From the NCBI RefSeq assembly GCF_019212185.1, contig NZ_CP078138.1, forward strand, positions 1,036,501 to 1,100,500: 64,000 nt of DNA, given 5' to 3'. How positions within the stretch are numbered: position 1 is the first letter of the stretch; each line of letters starts with the position of its first letter. Below are positions 26,071-35,546 of this stretch, piece by piece. The position numbers were made by a program, and so were the translations under genes. Under the pieces are notes generated by a model. It did not search any database. It had not been told where the DNA came from and saw only the letters and a list, made by a program, of their open reading frames with translations. This stretch comes from Pseudomonas fluorescens. Its GTDB lineage: Bacteria; Pseudomonadota; Gammaproteobacteria; Pseudomonadales; Pseudomonadaceae.

Positions 26071-26903
26071 GTTTTGTGGTGTTGTTGCTGGCCGTATGGA
26101 TCGAGAAATTCTCGGCGCTGCGCCATCGGCTGCAGCGTGACGGTGGTTGGCTGCGTGAGCTGGGCAAGCTGGAGAGCAGTCCCCGGCTGGCCAATCGTCC
26201 GTGGCTGGTGCTGGTGCTGACGATTTTGATACCGGTGGCCTTGCTCGGCTTGTTGCTGGTGGTGCTGGATCCAGTGGCCTATGGCTTGCTGGCCTTGCCT
26301 GTGCATTTGCTGGTGGTGATCTACAGCCTGGGTCGCGGCGACCTGCTCGGCGAACTGGGACCCTTTCGTGATGCCTGGCGCCGTGAAGACCTGCAAGCAG
26401 CGGCGCATGTCGCCGAGCGTGACCTGGGTATCTGCGCCGACAGTGGGGAGCAGTTGCTGCAGCAGGTGCAGAGCCATTTGTTGTGGCAGGCCTATCAGAG
26501 CTTTTTCGCGGTGATTTTCTGGTATTTCCTGCTCGGGCCGGTGGCAGCGCTGAGCTACCGCTTGCTGGCCCTCGCCGCCGAGCACAGCCGCAATCCGGCG
26601 GTCGCCGAGCGCGCTGCCCAACTGCGGCATGCCTTCGACTGGTTGCCGGTGCGGCTGTTGGCGGCAAGTTTTGCCCTGGTTGGCAACTTCGTCGCGGTCA
26701 GCCGGGTCATGCTCCATGAACTGTTGAACTGGAATATCAGTGCCGCACAATTGATCGACAAGGCCGGCAAGGTTGCCGGCGAGATACCGGCGCCGGTGGC
26801 GGGGCCGGAGGGCATCAACAGTCTGGATCAGTTGTGGGAGTTGCTGCTGCGCGCAGCTATTGTCTGGTACGCCGGCTTTGCCCTGTGGACCGTATTGCTC
26901 TGA
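26067..26903 (+). CDS. ampE: Regulatory signalling modulator AmpE
   Basis: The inner-membrane partner of AmpD, historically linked to beta-lactamase induction. Its biochemical role is unsettled. The protein has 278 residues with several hydrophobic segments, the clearest being near 50-75 (WLVLVLTILIPVALLGLLLV) and 150-175. It starts MSFVVLLLAVWIEKFSALR, typical of the family. The ATG overlaps the ampD stop (ATGA), so the two are coupled. A stem (26931-26954) follows. Confidence 0.95.
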   Translation: MSFVVLLLAVWIEKFSALRHRLQRDGGWLRELGKLESSPRLANRPWLVLVLTILIPVALLGLLLVVLDPVAYGLLALPVHLLVVIYSLGRGDLLGELGPFRDAWRREDLQAAAHVAERDLGICADSGEQLLQQVQSHLLWQAYQSFFAVIFWYFLLGPVAALSYRLLALAAEHSRNPAVAERAAQLRHAFDWLPVRLLAASFALVGNFVAVSRVMLHELLNWNISAAQLIDKAGKVAGEIPAPVAGPEGINSLDQLWELLLRAAIVWYAGFALWTVLL

Positions 26904-26930
26904 AACGTTTTTAGTCCCCCTTTCAGTCAG

Positions 26931-26954
26931 CGAGACGCCCCATTCGGCGTCTCG
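26931..26954 (+). terminator. Hairpin after ampE
   Basis: CGAGACGCC and GGCGTCTCG form a perfect 9-base-pair stem with a 6-base loop. There is no T run, so it may stabilise the 3' end or need a factor. Confidence 0.5.
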
Positions 26955-27086
26955 CGCCGACCGTTAACCTTAAGTTACAAAACCTCCCGCCGATTTAAGT
27001 TATACAGAGGCAGCGCGCCGTAGTGGCTATCTGCTTGCTCTGTGCTGCCTGCTCATAAAAATAAGAAACGCAAAGGGGGACTTCTT

Positions 27087-29117
27087 TTGAAGAGTTTGCT
27101 CTATCCCGCCGTGGCCCTGATGAATCGCTTGAGCTTCGGCATGAAGTTCAGTCTGATCAGTGTGCTGTTCCTGGTGCCCATGCTGGTGACCAACTTCTAC
27201 CTGGTGCGCGATTCCTATCGTGAATTCCGGGGCACCCAGGTTGAATTGCACAGTCTGGACCTGCTCGGGAGTGGCCTGGCCCTGCGCCACGACCTGGAAA
27301 CCCTGAACAATCTGGTGCAGATCAACACCACTCTCGGGCAATCCGGCAAAGCCGGGGCGATCGAGACCACGATCTACACCCTTGAGCAGACTATTCTCAA
27401 TCGCCTGCAAAACCTTACGGCGATCAGCAGCGACCTGGAGCAGGTCCGCGTCTTCGAGAGCAAGCGCGACGACATGCTCGCTGCGTTCAAGGCGCAGCAG
27501 GCGGAAACCTCTCTGCAAAGCAAAAGCGCGTTGATCGGCAAGCTGCTCGGCAATGCGCAGATCTTCGGGCAACTGATTGCCAGCCAGGCGGGTCTCAGTC
27601 GCGATAATCAAGGTGATATCCGGCAGTTGAGCGAACTGCTGACTGCCGTCACTCCGCGCATTACCCAGACCATCGGTGAAGGGCGGGCAATGGGTGCCTA
27701 TTCCCTGGGCCAGGGCTTCCTCAATTCCGCGTCGTCGACTCGGTTCGATGAACTGCTGGCGCAGCTTGAGAAGCTCCAGGCGGAGTATGGGCTCAAGGTT
27801 CAGGATGCGCTGGGTGCCAGCACCGCCTCACGCCAGGCACTTGAGTCTGCGGCCAATGCCAGCCACGCCACGCTCAAACAAGCCAGTGAGCTGTTTGAGG
27901 AGCAGGTGGTGATGGCCGATACCCTCGATGCGCCCTGGCAGGGCTTCTACGATCAAGTGACCGGGCTGATGGAAAAGACTTATCAGCTCAATGAGGCGAC
28001 CTTGAAGTATCTTTCCGTGCAGTTGCAGCAGCGCCTGGAGCAGAACCGCACGCACATGGTCCTGCAGGTCGGGGCGTTGTCCGTGGTGTTCGTGCTGATT
28101 TTCTACCTGTACGGCGGTTTCTACGCATCCACCCGCACCACCCTCAAACGCCTGGGGGGCGTCATGGACAAGGTCGCTGGCGGTGACATGACGGTGACCT
28201 TCAACGCCCACAGCCGCGATGAGCTAGGTGAGTTGGGCAATGTGTTCAATGGCACCGTGGCGAAGATTCATGACCTGATCGAGCTGGTGGGTAAAACCGT
28301 CAACGAGGTCGAGCGCCAGGCCGGGCAAGTGCAGAACGTATCGGCCCAGAGCAACCAGGCGGTGGCCGGCCAGCGCTCGCAAATCGAGCAAGTGGCGACG
28401 GCCATGAACCAGATGTCGGCCACCGCGCAAGAGGTCGCCCGCAGTGCTGCAGCGGCGGTGAGCAGTGCTCAGAGTGTCAACGATGAAACCATCAGCGGGC
28501 GTGTGCTGGTCGAATCCCAGCAAGGCAGCATCGCCCAACTGGCCCAGGAAATCGACGCCTCGGTGCAGGTGATCAATCAGTTGGCCAGCGACAGCCAGTC
28601 CATAAGCCGCGTGCTGGAGGTGATCAAGAGCATTGCCGAGCAGACCAATCTGCTCGCCCTCAATGCGGCCATCGAGGCGGCGCGTGCCGGTGAGCAGGGT
28701 CGCGGTTTTGCGGTGGTGGCCGATGAGGTGCGGACCCTGGCCAAGCGCACTCAGCAGTCGACCGAAGAAATCGAGCAAATGATCGGCAAGCTGCACGGTG
28801 GCGTAGGCGCGGCGGTGAAAGCCATGGGCATCAGTCATCAAATGGCCAGTGGCACGGTCGGCCAGTCGGAAAAAGTCCAGAAAGCCTTGGAAAACATCCT
28901 CGGCGCGGTGGGCATGATCGTCAATCAGAACCAGCAAATTGCCGCTGCTGTCGAGCAGCAGACCGCCGTCGCTCATGACATCGACCAGAACATCGTCGAG
29001 ATCAATCACGCCGGTGAGCGCACCGCCGAAGGCGCGCACCAGACTGAGGATGCCAGCCGCGCTTTGTCGGCCCAGGTAGTGCAATTGAAGCAGTTGATTG
29101 GTGCGTTTCGGGTATGA
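27087..29117 (+). CDS. Methyl-accepting chemotaxis protein
   Basis: A transmembrane chemoreceptor of 676 residues. The first membrane segment is about 19-39. A long helical periplasmic sensor (about 40-320) of unknown ligand follows, then a second membrane segment near 325-345 ([17 protein letters not shown]), a HAMP domain, and a cytoplasmic signalling domain with the hairpin tip [20 protein letters not shown] near 517-536. No NWETF-type CheR tether is present at the C-terminus (QLIGAFRV). The start is TTG at 27087 because AAGGGGGA lies 7 bases upstream. Upstream codons back to 27042 lack a ribosome site. A receptor after ampE also occurs in P. aeruginosa (PA4520, from memory). Confidence 0.93.
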   Translation: MKSLLYPAVALMNRLSFGMKFSLISVLFLVPMLVTNFYLVRDSYREFRGTQVELHSLDLLGSGLALRHDLETLNNLVQINTTLGQSGKAGAIETTIYTLEQTILNRLQNLTAISSDLEQVRVFESKRDDMLAAFKAQQAETSLQSKSALIGKLLGNAQIFGQLIASQAGLSRDNQGDIRQLSELLTAVTPRITQTIGEGRAMGAYSLGQGFLNSASSTRFDELLAQLEKLQAEYGLKVQDALGASTASRQALESAANASHATLKQASELFEEQVVMADTLDAPWQGFYDQVTGLMEKTYQLNEATLKYLSVQLQQRLEQNRTHMVLQVGALSVVFVLIFYLYGGFYASTRTTLKRLGGVMDKVAGGDMTVTFNAHSRDELGELGNVFNGTVAKIHDLIELVGKTVNEVERQAGQVQNVSAQSNQAVAGQRSQIEQVATAMNQMSATAQEVARSAAAAVSSAQSVNDETISGRVLVESQQGSIAQLAQEIDASVQVINQLASDSQSISRVLEVIKSIAEQTNLLALNAAIEAARAGEQGRGFAVVADEVRTLAKRTQQSTEEIEQMIGKLHGGVGAAVKAMGISHQMASGTVGQSEKVQKALENILGAVGMIVNQNQQIAAAVEQQTAVAHDIDQNIVEINHAGERTAEGAHQTEDASRALSAQVVQLKQLIGAFRV

Positions 29118-29158
29118 GCCAATGAAGAGGCTGTAGTACAGGTTACTTGTACGAGTGG

Positions 29159-29188
29159 TCCCGATCCTGTTTTACGGCAGGATCGGGA
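29159..29188 (+). terminator. Terminator-like stem after the chemoreceptor gene
   Basis: TCCCGATCCTG and CAGGATCGGGA form a perfect 11-base-pair stem around an 8-base loop. The following sequence is TTGTCGTC, only weakly U-rich. Confidence 0.65.
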
Positions 29189-29264
29189 TTGTCGTCTTCA
29201 ATGAAAGGACGTTCACCGTTCTACTGACTGCCCATCGATGTGCAAAACTCTGAAGGACATGGCC

Positions 29265-29666
29265 ATGACAGCTGCATTTCTGGGTATCAAGGGGCGTTGC
29301 GCCCACTGCCAGTTCACCCTGGAACTCAAGACATGGGAGCTCAACGCCATGGCCATCAATGAGAGCTTTGCCTGCAGTCACTGTCAGAAATCTCTGCGCC
29401 TCAGTTGTCCGACCCAGATAAGGCGACTCAAGGCGCTCGACTCGCTGGCGATGCTGCGCGCGAGCCTGCGGGTGATGATCGCCACGGCGTTATTGGTGGC
29501 CCTGGTCATGGAGTGGGTGGGGATGCTGACGGGTATCGAGCAACTGAATTTTTCGCTGATCGCCGTGTTGATCTACTTCGCGGTCATGCTCATTGCCCGG
29601 CGGCGCCAGCACGTGACCTTGATCCTGCAAGCTGCCAAGGCTCACACCGACACCTTTACCAGTTGA
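29265..29666 (+). CDS. Unrecognised zinc-ribbon membrane protein
   Basis: I do not recognise a named family. The 133-residue product starts MTAAFLGIKGRCAHCQ. It has two CxxC pairs (CAHC near 12-15 and CSHC near 37-40), as in a small zinc ribbon, and a third Cys shortly after. Two adjoining membrane helices (about 70-90 and 95-115) follow, then a basic RRRQH stretch. AAGGA lies 7 bases before ATG 29265, so I prefer this start to the in-frame ATGs at 29238 and 29259. It stands alone, and its 3' end overlaps the convergent TatD-family gene by 11 bases. The fold suggests a membrane-anchored metal-binding or redox-sensitive protein. That is inference. Confidence 0.75.
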   Translation: MTAAFLGIKGRCAHCQFTLELKTWELNAMAINESFACSHCQKSLRLSCPTQIRRLKALDSLAMLRASLRVMIATALLVALVMEWVGMLTGIEQLNFSLIAVLIYFAVMLIARRRQHVTLILQAAKAHTDTFTS

Positions 29667-30432
29667 ACAACTGACAGGCGTTGGCGGTACTGGCGGCGGC
29701 CAGCTGCTCCGGGCTGATGCCCATGATCGCGGCCAGGGCGGCGCAAATTGCCGGCAGGTGGGCAGGGCTGTTGCGTTGCCCGGGGTACATGGCCGGCGCC
29801 ATGTCGGGTGAATCGGTTTCCAGCACCACCGCGTCCAGCGGCAAACCGGCGATTACCTTATGCATGCGCAAGGCTTGCGGCCAGGTGGCGGCACCGCCCA
29901 GGCCCAGCTTGAAGCCGAGCTTGATGTACTCCAGTGCTTCCTCCCGGCTGCCGGCGAAGGCGTGGATGATCCCGCCGCGTTGCAGCTTGAAGCGTTTCAA
30001 GGTGGCAATGACCTGAGCATGACTGCGCCGTACGTGCAGCAGCGCCGGTAGCTGGAAGTCGCAGGCCAGTTGCAGTTGCGCTTCGAACAGCGTTTGCTGG
30101 CGCTGGCGATCCAGTGTCGGTAAGTAGTAGTCCAGGCCGAACTCGCCTACCGCACAGAGTTGCCGATGCCCGGCCAGTCGGCTCAACCAGTCAGCCAGTT
30201 GCCGCAGATCGTCGGGCTGGTGTTCGTCGAGGTAGACCGGGTGCAGGCCGAAGGCAGCATGCAGGTCTGGATCACTTTGCACCAGGTCCCAGACCCGCTG
30301 CCAGTTGCGTTGATAGACCCCTAGCACCACCATGCGCCGCACCCCCAGGGCGCGGCTTTGAGCGAGCAGCGCCTGGCGGTCGTCATCGAAGTCGGCGAAA
30401 TCCAGATGGGTGTGGCTGTCGATCAGCTCCAC
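29656..30432 (-). CDS. TatD-family metal-dependent hydrolase
   Basis: A 258-residue amidohydrolase-fold protein of the TatD/YcfH/YjjV type, thought to act as a metal-dependent DNase or exonuclease. It opens MELIDSHTHLD (His7 and His9 as metal ligands). It also has AVGEFGLDYY, with the bridging Glu, the LLHVRRSH block, IIHAFAGSREEA and the C-terminal LETDSPDMAP. It ends 3 bases after, and is probably co-transcribed with, cra. In pseudomonads a TatD-like gene beside fruR/cra is usual. The exact substrate is unknown, so I give no symbol. Confidence 0.93.
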   Translation of the reverse strand: MELIDSHTHLDFADFDDDRQALLAQSRALGVRRMVVLGVYQRNWQRVWDLVQSDPDLHAAFGLHPVYLDEHQPDDLRQLADWLSRLAGHRQLCAVGEFGLDYYLPTLDRQRQQTLFEAQLQLACDFQLPALLHVRRSHAQVIATLKRFKLQRGGIIHAFAGSREEALEYIKLGFKLGLGGAATWPQALRMHKVIAGLPLDAVVLETDSPDMAPAMYPGQRNSPAHLPAICAALAAIMGISPEQLAAASTANACQLFNW

Positions 30433-30435
30433 GGC

Positions 30436-31431
30436 TCAGTCCCGGTGTATGCGCTGCTTGAACGTCCGGCCGATGGCTTGCACGCCCGGCTGGTAATGAT
30501 CGTTTTCGACAGCGGCGAGGGCCAGTTGCAGGGCTTTGTCTGCGATCAGTTGGTGCTGTTGCGCCATGGCGTTGACCGGCAGCGGCAGGAAGTCCAGCAA
30601 CTGCGTATCACCGAAAGTGCCCAAGCGTAGCGGGCGGTTTTTCAGCGGGTAATCGTGCAGCGCATCGAACACCCCCTGCAGGAGCACGTAGGAGGTGGTG
30701 ACTAGCGCATCCGGTAAATGTCCCAGGCGTTGCAGCAGCTCTTCCATCATCTGACGGCCGCCTTCGCGGCTGAACGATTCGCCATGTTCGATCATGACCT
30801 GGCCCTTGAAGTCGACCAGTGCCTGCTGGAAGCCGGCGGCGCGATCCTGGCTGATGCTCAGCTCGGGGCGTGCGCCCAACAGCACGATCTGCCGCGGTTC
30901 AGGTTGCAACAGGCTGCGGGTGAGTTGCAGGCTGGCTTCCCGGTCGTCGCTGATCACCGAGCAGAAGTGCTCAGGCTCCATGACCCGGTCGATGGCAATG
31001 ATCGGCAAGCCCTTGGCCTGCAGCTGACGATAGCTGTCGTCGCTGGCCGGCAGGCAACTGGCGACGAACAAGGCATCGCAGCGTCGGGCACGGAACAGCT
31101 TGAGCAACTGGCGTTCGCTGTCCGGGGCGTCATCGGAGCTGGCGATCAGCAATTGATAGCCACGGGCCCGGGCGCCTTGCTCCAGCAACTTGGCAATGCG
31201 CGCGTAACTGGGGTTTTCCAGGTCGGGCAGAATAAAGCCCAGAGTGCGGGTGTGCCGGCTGCGGAGTCCGGCTGCCTGGGGATTGGGCGTGAAACCATGC
31301 TGCTCGACGACGGCGCGTACGCGTTCGACCGTGGCATTACTGATGCGCTGCTGTTCGGCCTTGCCATTGATGACGTAGCTGGCGGTGGTCACGGACACAC
31401 CGGCCAACTGGGCGATATCACTGAGTTTCAA
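30436..31431 (-). CDS. cra: Catabolite repressor/activator Cra (FruR), LacI family
   Basis: A DNA-binding regulator that, in P. putida, responds to fructose-1-phosphate and represses fruBKA. The protein has 331 residues. The N-terminal helix-turn-helix MKLSDIAQLAGVSVTTASYV and hinge are followed by a periplasmic-binding-protein-like effector domain (about 60-331). The start is TTG at 31431, where the family's MKLSDIA begins, with AAGGA 9 bases upstream. The frame is open 45 codons further, but those residues do not resemble the family. It diverges from fruB, with a Cra operator between. Confidence 0.95.
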   Translation of the reverse strand: MKLSDIAQLAGVSVTTASYVINGKAEQQRISNATVERVRAVVEQHGFTPNPQAAGLRSRHTRTLGFILPDLENPSYARIAKLLEQGARARGYQLLIASSDDAPDSERQLLKLFRARRCDALFVASCLPASDDSYRQLQAKGLPIIAIDRVMEPEHFCSVISDDREASLQLTRSLLQPEPRQIVLLGARPELSISQDRAAGFQQALVDFKGQVMIEHGESFSREGGRQMMEELLQRLGHLPDALVTTSYVLLQGVFDALHDYPLKNRPLRLGTFGDTQLLDFLPLPVNAMAQQHQLIADKALQLALAAVENDHYQPGVQAIGRTFKQRIHRD

Positions 31432-31575
31432 CTCGGGAATTCCTTGTTTTTTCGAGCTTGCCCCGACATTTTCGTCAATCCTACCTGAATAAGGCAGCAG
31501 ACCAATGTCGCACGCATCCGACCGATTGGGCTTCAGGCTTGAGAGATTATCGAGTAACGTGCGCACTTCGCTAGA

Positions 31576-31587
31576 TTAAACGTTTCA
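31576..31587. promoter_or_regulatory. Cra (FruR) operator
   Basis: TTAAACGTTTCA lies in the 301-base cra/fruB intergenic region. It matches the P. putida FruR/Cra operator as I recall it. It lies 145 bases upstream of the cra start and 146 bases before the fruB start, so it could control both genes. Confidence 0.8.
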
Positions 31588-31732
31588 GCAAGCGTATTTT
31601 CTACAGTATTCGCCCTTTTGTCGGTGCTGCCGCGAAACCGCCAAAGGATGCCTCGAAAAACTGTTCGCATTAAAGCCTAAGCTGATTCATTCAAAACAAT
31701 ACCTGGTGCCCCGGCACCAAAAAGGAGAAAGC

Positions 31733-34594
31733 ATGCTCGAGCTCACTATAGAGCAGATATCCATGGGCCAGAGCGCTGTGGATAAAGCCGCTGCATTGCA
31801 CCTGCTGGCCGACAAACTGGTCGCCGACGGCCTGGTGGCCGAGGGTTACCTCGCGGGTTTGCAGGCGCGTGAAGCCCAGGGCTCGACGTTTCTCGGCCAG
31901 GGCATCGCCATCCCCCACGGCACCCCCGACACCCGCGAGCTGGTGCACACCACCGGCGTGCGCTTGCTGCAGTTCCCTGAAGGGGTGGACTGGGGCGACG
32001 GGCACATCGTCTACCTGGCCATCGGCATTGCGGCCAAATCCGATGAACACCTGCGCCTCCTGCAATTGCTCACTCGCGCCCTGGGTGAAACCGATCTGGG
32101 CCAGGCCTTGCGCCGGGCCAGCAGTGCCGAAGCCTTGCTCAAACTACTGCAGGGCGCACCCCAGGAGTTGGCGCTGGATGCGCAGATGATCGGCCTGGGT
32201 GTGTCCGCTGACGATTTCGAGGAACTGGTGTGGCGTGGCGCCCGCTTGCTGCGCCAGGCCGATTGCGTCAGTAACGGGTTCTCGGCGGTGCTGCAGCAGG
32301 TCGAAGCGCTGCCCCTGGGCGATGGCTTGTGGTGGTTGCACAGCGAGCAGACGGTCAAGCGCCCCGGTTTGGCATTTGTCACGCCGGACAAACCGATCCG
32401 CTACCTGGGCCAGCCGTTGAGCGGACTGTTCTGCCTGGCCAGCCTGGGAGAAGCTCATCAAGCCTTGCTCGAACGCCTGTGCGCGCTGCTGATCGAAGGC
32501 CGTGGCCACGAACTGGGGCGCGCCACCAGCCGCCGTGCAGTGCTGGAAGTCCTCGGCGGTGAGCTGCCTGCCGACTGGCCCAGCGCGCGAATCGCCCTGG
32601 CAAACGCCCATGGCTTGCACGCCCGGCCGGCGAAAATCCTCGCGCAGTTAGCGAAGAGTTTTGAGGGTGAAATTCGCCTGCGCATCGTTGATGGCCAGGA
32701 CAGTGCAGTCTCGGCCAAAAGCCTGAGCAAATTGTTGAGCCTGGGCGCCCGTCGTGGCCAGGTGCTGGAATTGATCGCCGAGCCGAGCATTGCCTCCGAT
32801 GCGCTGCCGGCTCTGTTAGCCGCCATTGAAGAGGGGTTGGGCGAGGAAGTCGAACCGCTGCCGGCATTCAACGAGCCGCGCGAGGTCCTGGCCGACATTG
32901 CCGAGGTGCTCATTGCACCGGCATCCGGCAGCCAGATTCCGGCCATCGCAGCGGCTCCAGGCATTGCTATTGGCCCGGCGCATATCCAGGTCCAGCAGGC
33001 GATTGATTATCCGTTGCGCGGTGAATCCACCCCCCATGAGCGTGAGCGTCTGCACGGTGCATTGGCCGAAGTACGCAGCGACATCGAAGGGTTGATCCAG
33101 CGCAGCAAGGCCAAGGCGATTCGGGAGATTTTTATCACCCACCAGGAGATGCTCGACGACCCGGAGCTGACTGACGAAGTCGACACCCGCCTCAAGCAGG
33201 GCGAAAGCGCCGAGGCGGCATGGATGGCCGTCATCGATGCCGCAGCGCGGCAGCAGGAGTCTTTGCAGGACGCCTTGCTCGCCGAACGTGCGGCGGATTT
33301 GCGGGATATCGGTCGTCGGGTGCTGGCGCAACTGTGCGGGATCCAGACCCCGAGTGAGCCGGACCAGCCGTACATCCTGGTGATGGATGAAGTCGGCCCT
33401 TCCGACGTGGCTCGCCTCGACCCGACGCGGGTGGCCGGCATTCTCACCGCACGCGGTGGCGCCACAGCCCATAGCGCCATTGTCGCCCGGGCCCTGGGGA
33501 TTCCGGCGCTTGTGGGCGCCGGTGCCGCGGTGTTGCTGTTGGCCCCGGGCACGCCACTGTTGCTCGACGCGCAGCGCGGTCGCCTGCACGTCGATGCCGA
33601 CGCCGCCACCCTGCAGCGTGCCAGCGAGGAGCGTGACACCCGCGAGCAGCGCCTCAAGGCCGCCGCCGAACAGCGTCATCAGCCGGCAGTGACCCGCGAC
33701 GGGCATGCCGTCGAAGTGTTTGCCAACATTGGTGAAAGCGCCGGCGTCACTGGCGCGGTGGAGCAGGGTGCCGAAGGCATTGGCCTGTTGCGCACCGAAC
33801 TGATCTTCATGGCCCATCCGCAGTTGCCGGACGAAGCCACTCAGGAAGCAGAATACCGTCGAGTGCTCGATGGCCTCGCTGGGCGGCCGCTGGTGGTGCG
33901 GACCCTGGATGTGGGTGGCGACAAGCCGCTGCCGTATTGGCCGATTGCCAAGGAAGAAAACCCGTTCCTCGGTGTGCGCGGGATTCGCCTGACGTTGCAG
34001 CGCCCACAGGTCATGGAGGCGCAACTGCGTGCCTTGCTGCGTGCCGCCGACAATCGTCCGTTGCGGATCATGTTCCCCATGGTCGGCAGCGTTGAAGAAT
34101 GGCGTCAGGCGCGGGATATGACCGAGCGTCTGCGCCAGGAAATACCCGTGACGGACCTGCAACTGGGGATCATGATCGAGGTGCCGTCGGCTGCTTTGCT
34201 GGCGCCGGTGCTGGCCAAAGAGGTGGACTTTTTCAGCGTCGGCACCAATGACCTGACCCAGTACACCCTGGCCATCGACCGTGGTCACCCGACCTTGTCG
34301 GCCCAGGCTGATGGCTTGCACCCGGCGGTCCTGCAACTGATCGACATCACCGTGCGCGCTGCCCATGCCCATGGCAAATGGGTGGGCGTATGCGGCGAAC
34401 TGGCGGCCGACCCGCTGGCGGTGCCGGTGCTGGTCGGACTGGGCGTCGATGAGCTGAGCGTGGGCGCGCGCAGCATCGGTGAGGTCAAGGCGCGGGTGCG
34501 CGAGTTGAGCTTGCCCCAGGCACAAGAATTGGCCCGCCAGGCTTTGGCCGTGGGCAGCGCGCAGGAAGTGCGCACGCTAGTGGAGACGCAGTAA
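31733..34594 (+). CDS. fruB: Fructose PTS multiphosphoryl transfer protein (EIIA-HPr-EI)
   Basis: A single soluble polypeptide that carries phosphate from PEP to FruA during fructose uptake. The 953 residues contain, in order, an EIIA-Fru domain (1-145, His62 in IAIPHGTPDTRE), a less conserved segment (145-285), an HPr domain (about 285-370, His296 in NAHGLHARPA) and Enzyme I (about 400-953). The active His580 of Enzyme I lies in ARGGATAHSAIVAR, and the PEP-binding region has SVGTNDLTQYT. The start is ATG 31733 with AAGGAG about 8 bases upstream. It is the first gene of fruBKA, regulated by Cra. The fruK ATG overlaps its stop. Confidence 0.96.
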   Translation: MLELTIEQISMGQSAVDKAAALHLLADKLVADGLVAEGYLAGLQAREAQGSTFLGQGIAIPHGTPDTRELVHTTGVRLLQFPEGVDWGDGHIVYLAIGIAAKSDEHLRLLQLLTRALGETDLGQALRRASSAEALLKLLQGAPQELALDAQMIGLGVSADDFEELVWRGARLLRQADCVSNGFSAVLQQVEALPLGDGLWWLHSEQTVKRPGLAFVTPDKPIRYLGQPLSGLFCLASLGEAHQALLERLCALLIEGRGHELGRATSRRAVLEVLGGELPADWPSARIALANAHGLHARPAKILAQLAKSFEGEIRLRIVDGQDSAVSAKSLSKLLSLGARRGQVLELIAEPSIASDALPALLAAIEEGLGEEVEPLPAFNEPREVLADIAEVLIAPASGSQIPAIAAAPGIAIGPAHIQVQQAIDYPLRGESTPHERERLHGALAEVRSDIEGLIQRSKAKAIREIFITHQEMLDDPELTDEVDTRLKQGESAEAAWMAVIDAAARQQESLQDALLAERAADLRDIGRRVLAQLCGIQTPSEPDQPYILVMDEVGPSDVARLDPTRVAGILTARGGATAHSAIVARALGIPALVGAGAAVLLLAPGTPLLLDAQRGRLHVDADAATLQRASEERDTREQRLKAAAEQRHQPAVTRDGHAVEVFANIGESAGVTGAVEQGAEGIGLLRTELIFMAHPQLPDEATQEAEYRRVLDGLAGRPLVVRTLDVGGDKPLPYWPIAKEENPFLGVRGIRLTLQRPQVMEAQLRALLRAADNRPLRIMFPMVGSVEEWRQARDMTERLRQEIPVTDLQLGIMIEVPSAALLAPVLAKEVDFFSVGTNDLTQYTLAIDRGHPTLSAQADGLHPAVLQLIDITVRAAHAHGKWVGVCGELAADPLAVPVLVGLGVDELSVGARSIGEVKARVRELSLPQAQELARQALAVGSAQEVRTLVETQ

Positions 34595-35535
34595 TGGCAC
34601 GTATTTTAACCCTGACCCTCAACCCGGCCCTGGACCTCACGGTGCAGTTGCCGCGTCTTGAGGCCGGTCAGGTCAATCGCAGCACGGCGATGCACACCCA
34701 CGCGGCCGGCAAGGGTGTGAATGTCGCCCAGGTGCTGGCCGACCTGGGTCATCAAGTGACCGTCAGTGGCTTTCTCGGCGAGGACAATTTACAGGCGTTT
34801 GAGGCGCTGTTTGCCCGTCGCGGGTTTGTCGATGCCTTCATCCGGGTCGCCGGGGAAACCCGCAGCAATATCAAATTGGCCGAGGCCGATGGACGCATCA
34901 CCGACCTCAATGGTCCAGGCCCGGTGATCAGTGCCGCTGCCCAGCAGGACTTGCTCGATCGCCTTGAGCAGATTACCCACGGCCATGACGCCGTTGTCGT
35001 TGCCGGCAGTCTGCCCCGTGGTGTCAGCGCGCAGTGGTTGCATGCCTTGGTGCTGCGGCTCAAGGCCAAGGGCCTGAGGGTCGCCCTCGACACCAGTGGT
35101 GAAGCGCTGAAGGCGTGCCTTGGTGCCGGTCCGTGGCTGATTAAACCCAACACTGAAGAACTGGCCGAAGTGCTCGGTTGCGCCGTGGTTTCGTCCAAGG
35201 CCCAGGCCGAAGCGGCGAGCCGCCTGCACGCCCAGGGCATCGAGCATGTGGTGATTTCCAATGGCGCCGAGGGCGTGAACTGGTTCAGCGTCAGCTCGGC
35301 GCTGCATGCCACACCACCACGGGTCAGCGTCGCCAGCACGGTCGGTGCCGGTGACTCCTTGCTGGCGGGCATGCTCCACGGCCTGCTGAGCGCCGATACG
35401 CCGGAGCAGACGCTTCGCACGGCCACCGCTATTGCGGCATTGGCAGTCACCCAGATCGGTTTCGGCATCAACGATGCGGCGCATCTGGCGCAGCTCGAAC
35501 AGGGGGTGCGTGTTCGTCCCCTGACAGAACAATAA
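34594..35535 (+). CDS. fruK: 1-phosphofructokinase
   Basis: FruK phosphorylates fructose-1-phosphate, made by the PTS, to fructose-1,6-bisphosphate. The 313-residue PfkB-family kinase opens MARILTLTLNPALDLTV. It has the N-terminal GKGVNVAQVLADLG block and the C-terminal signature VGAGDSLLAGML, which holds the catalytic Asp. Its ATG overlaps the fruB stop by one base (TAATG), so the genes are translationally coupled. fruA follows after 11 bases. Confidence 0.96.
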   Translation: MARILTLTLNPALDLTVQLPRLEAGQVNRSTAMHTHAAGKGVNVAQVLADLGHQVTVSGFLGEDNLQAFEALFARRGFVDAFIRVAGETRSNIKLAEADGRITDLNGPGPVISAAAQQDLLDRLEQITHGHDAVVVAGSLPRGVSAQWLHALVLRLKAKGLRVALDTSGEALKACLGAGPWLIKPNTEELAEVLGCAVVSSKAQAEAASRLHAQGIEHVVISNGAEGVNWFSVSSALHATPPRVSVASTVGAGDSLLAGMLHGLLSADTPEQTLRTATAIAALAVTQIGFGINDAAHLAQLEQGVRVRPLTEQ

Positions 35536-35546
35536 GAGGGTTGGTC

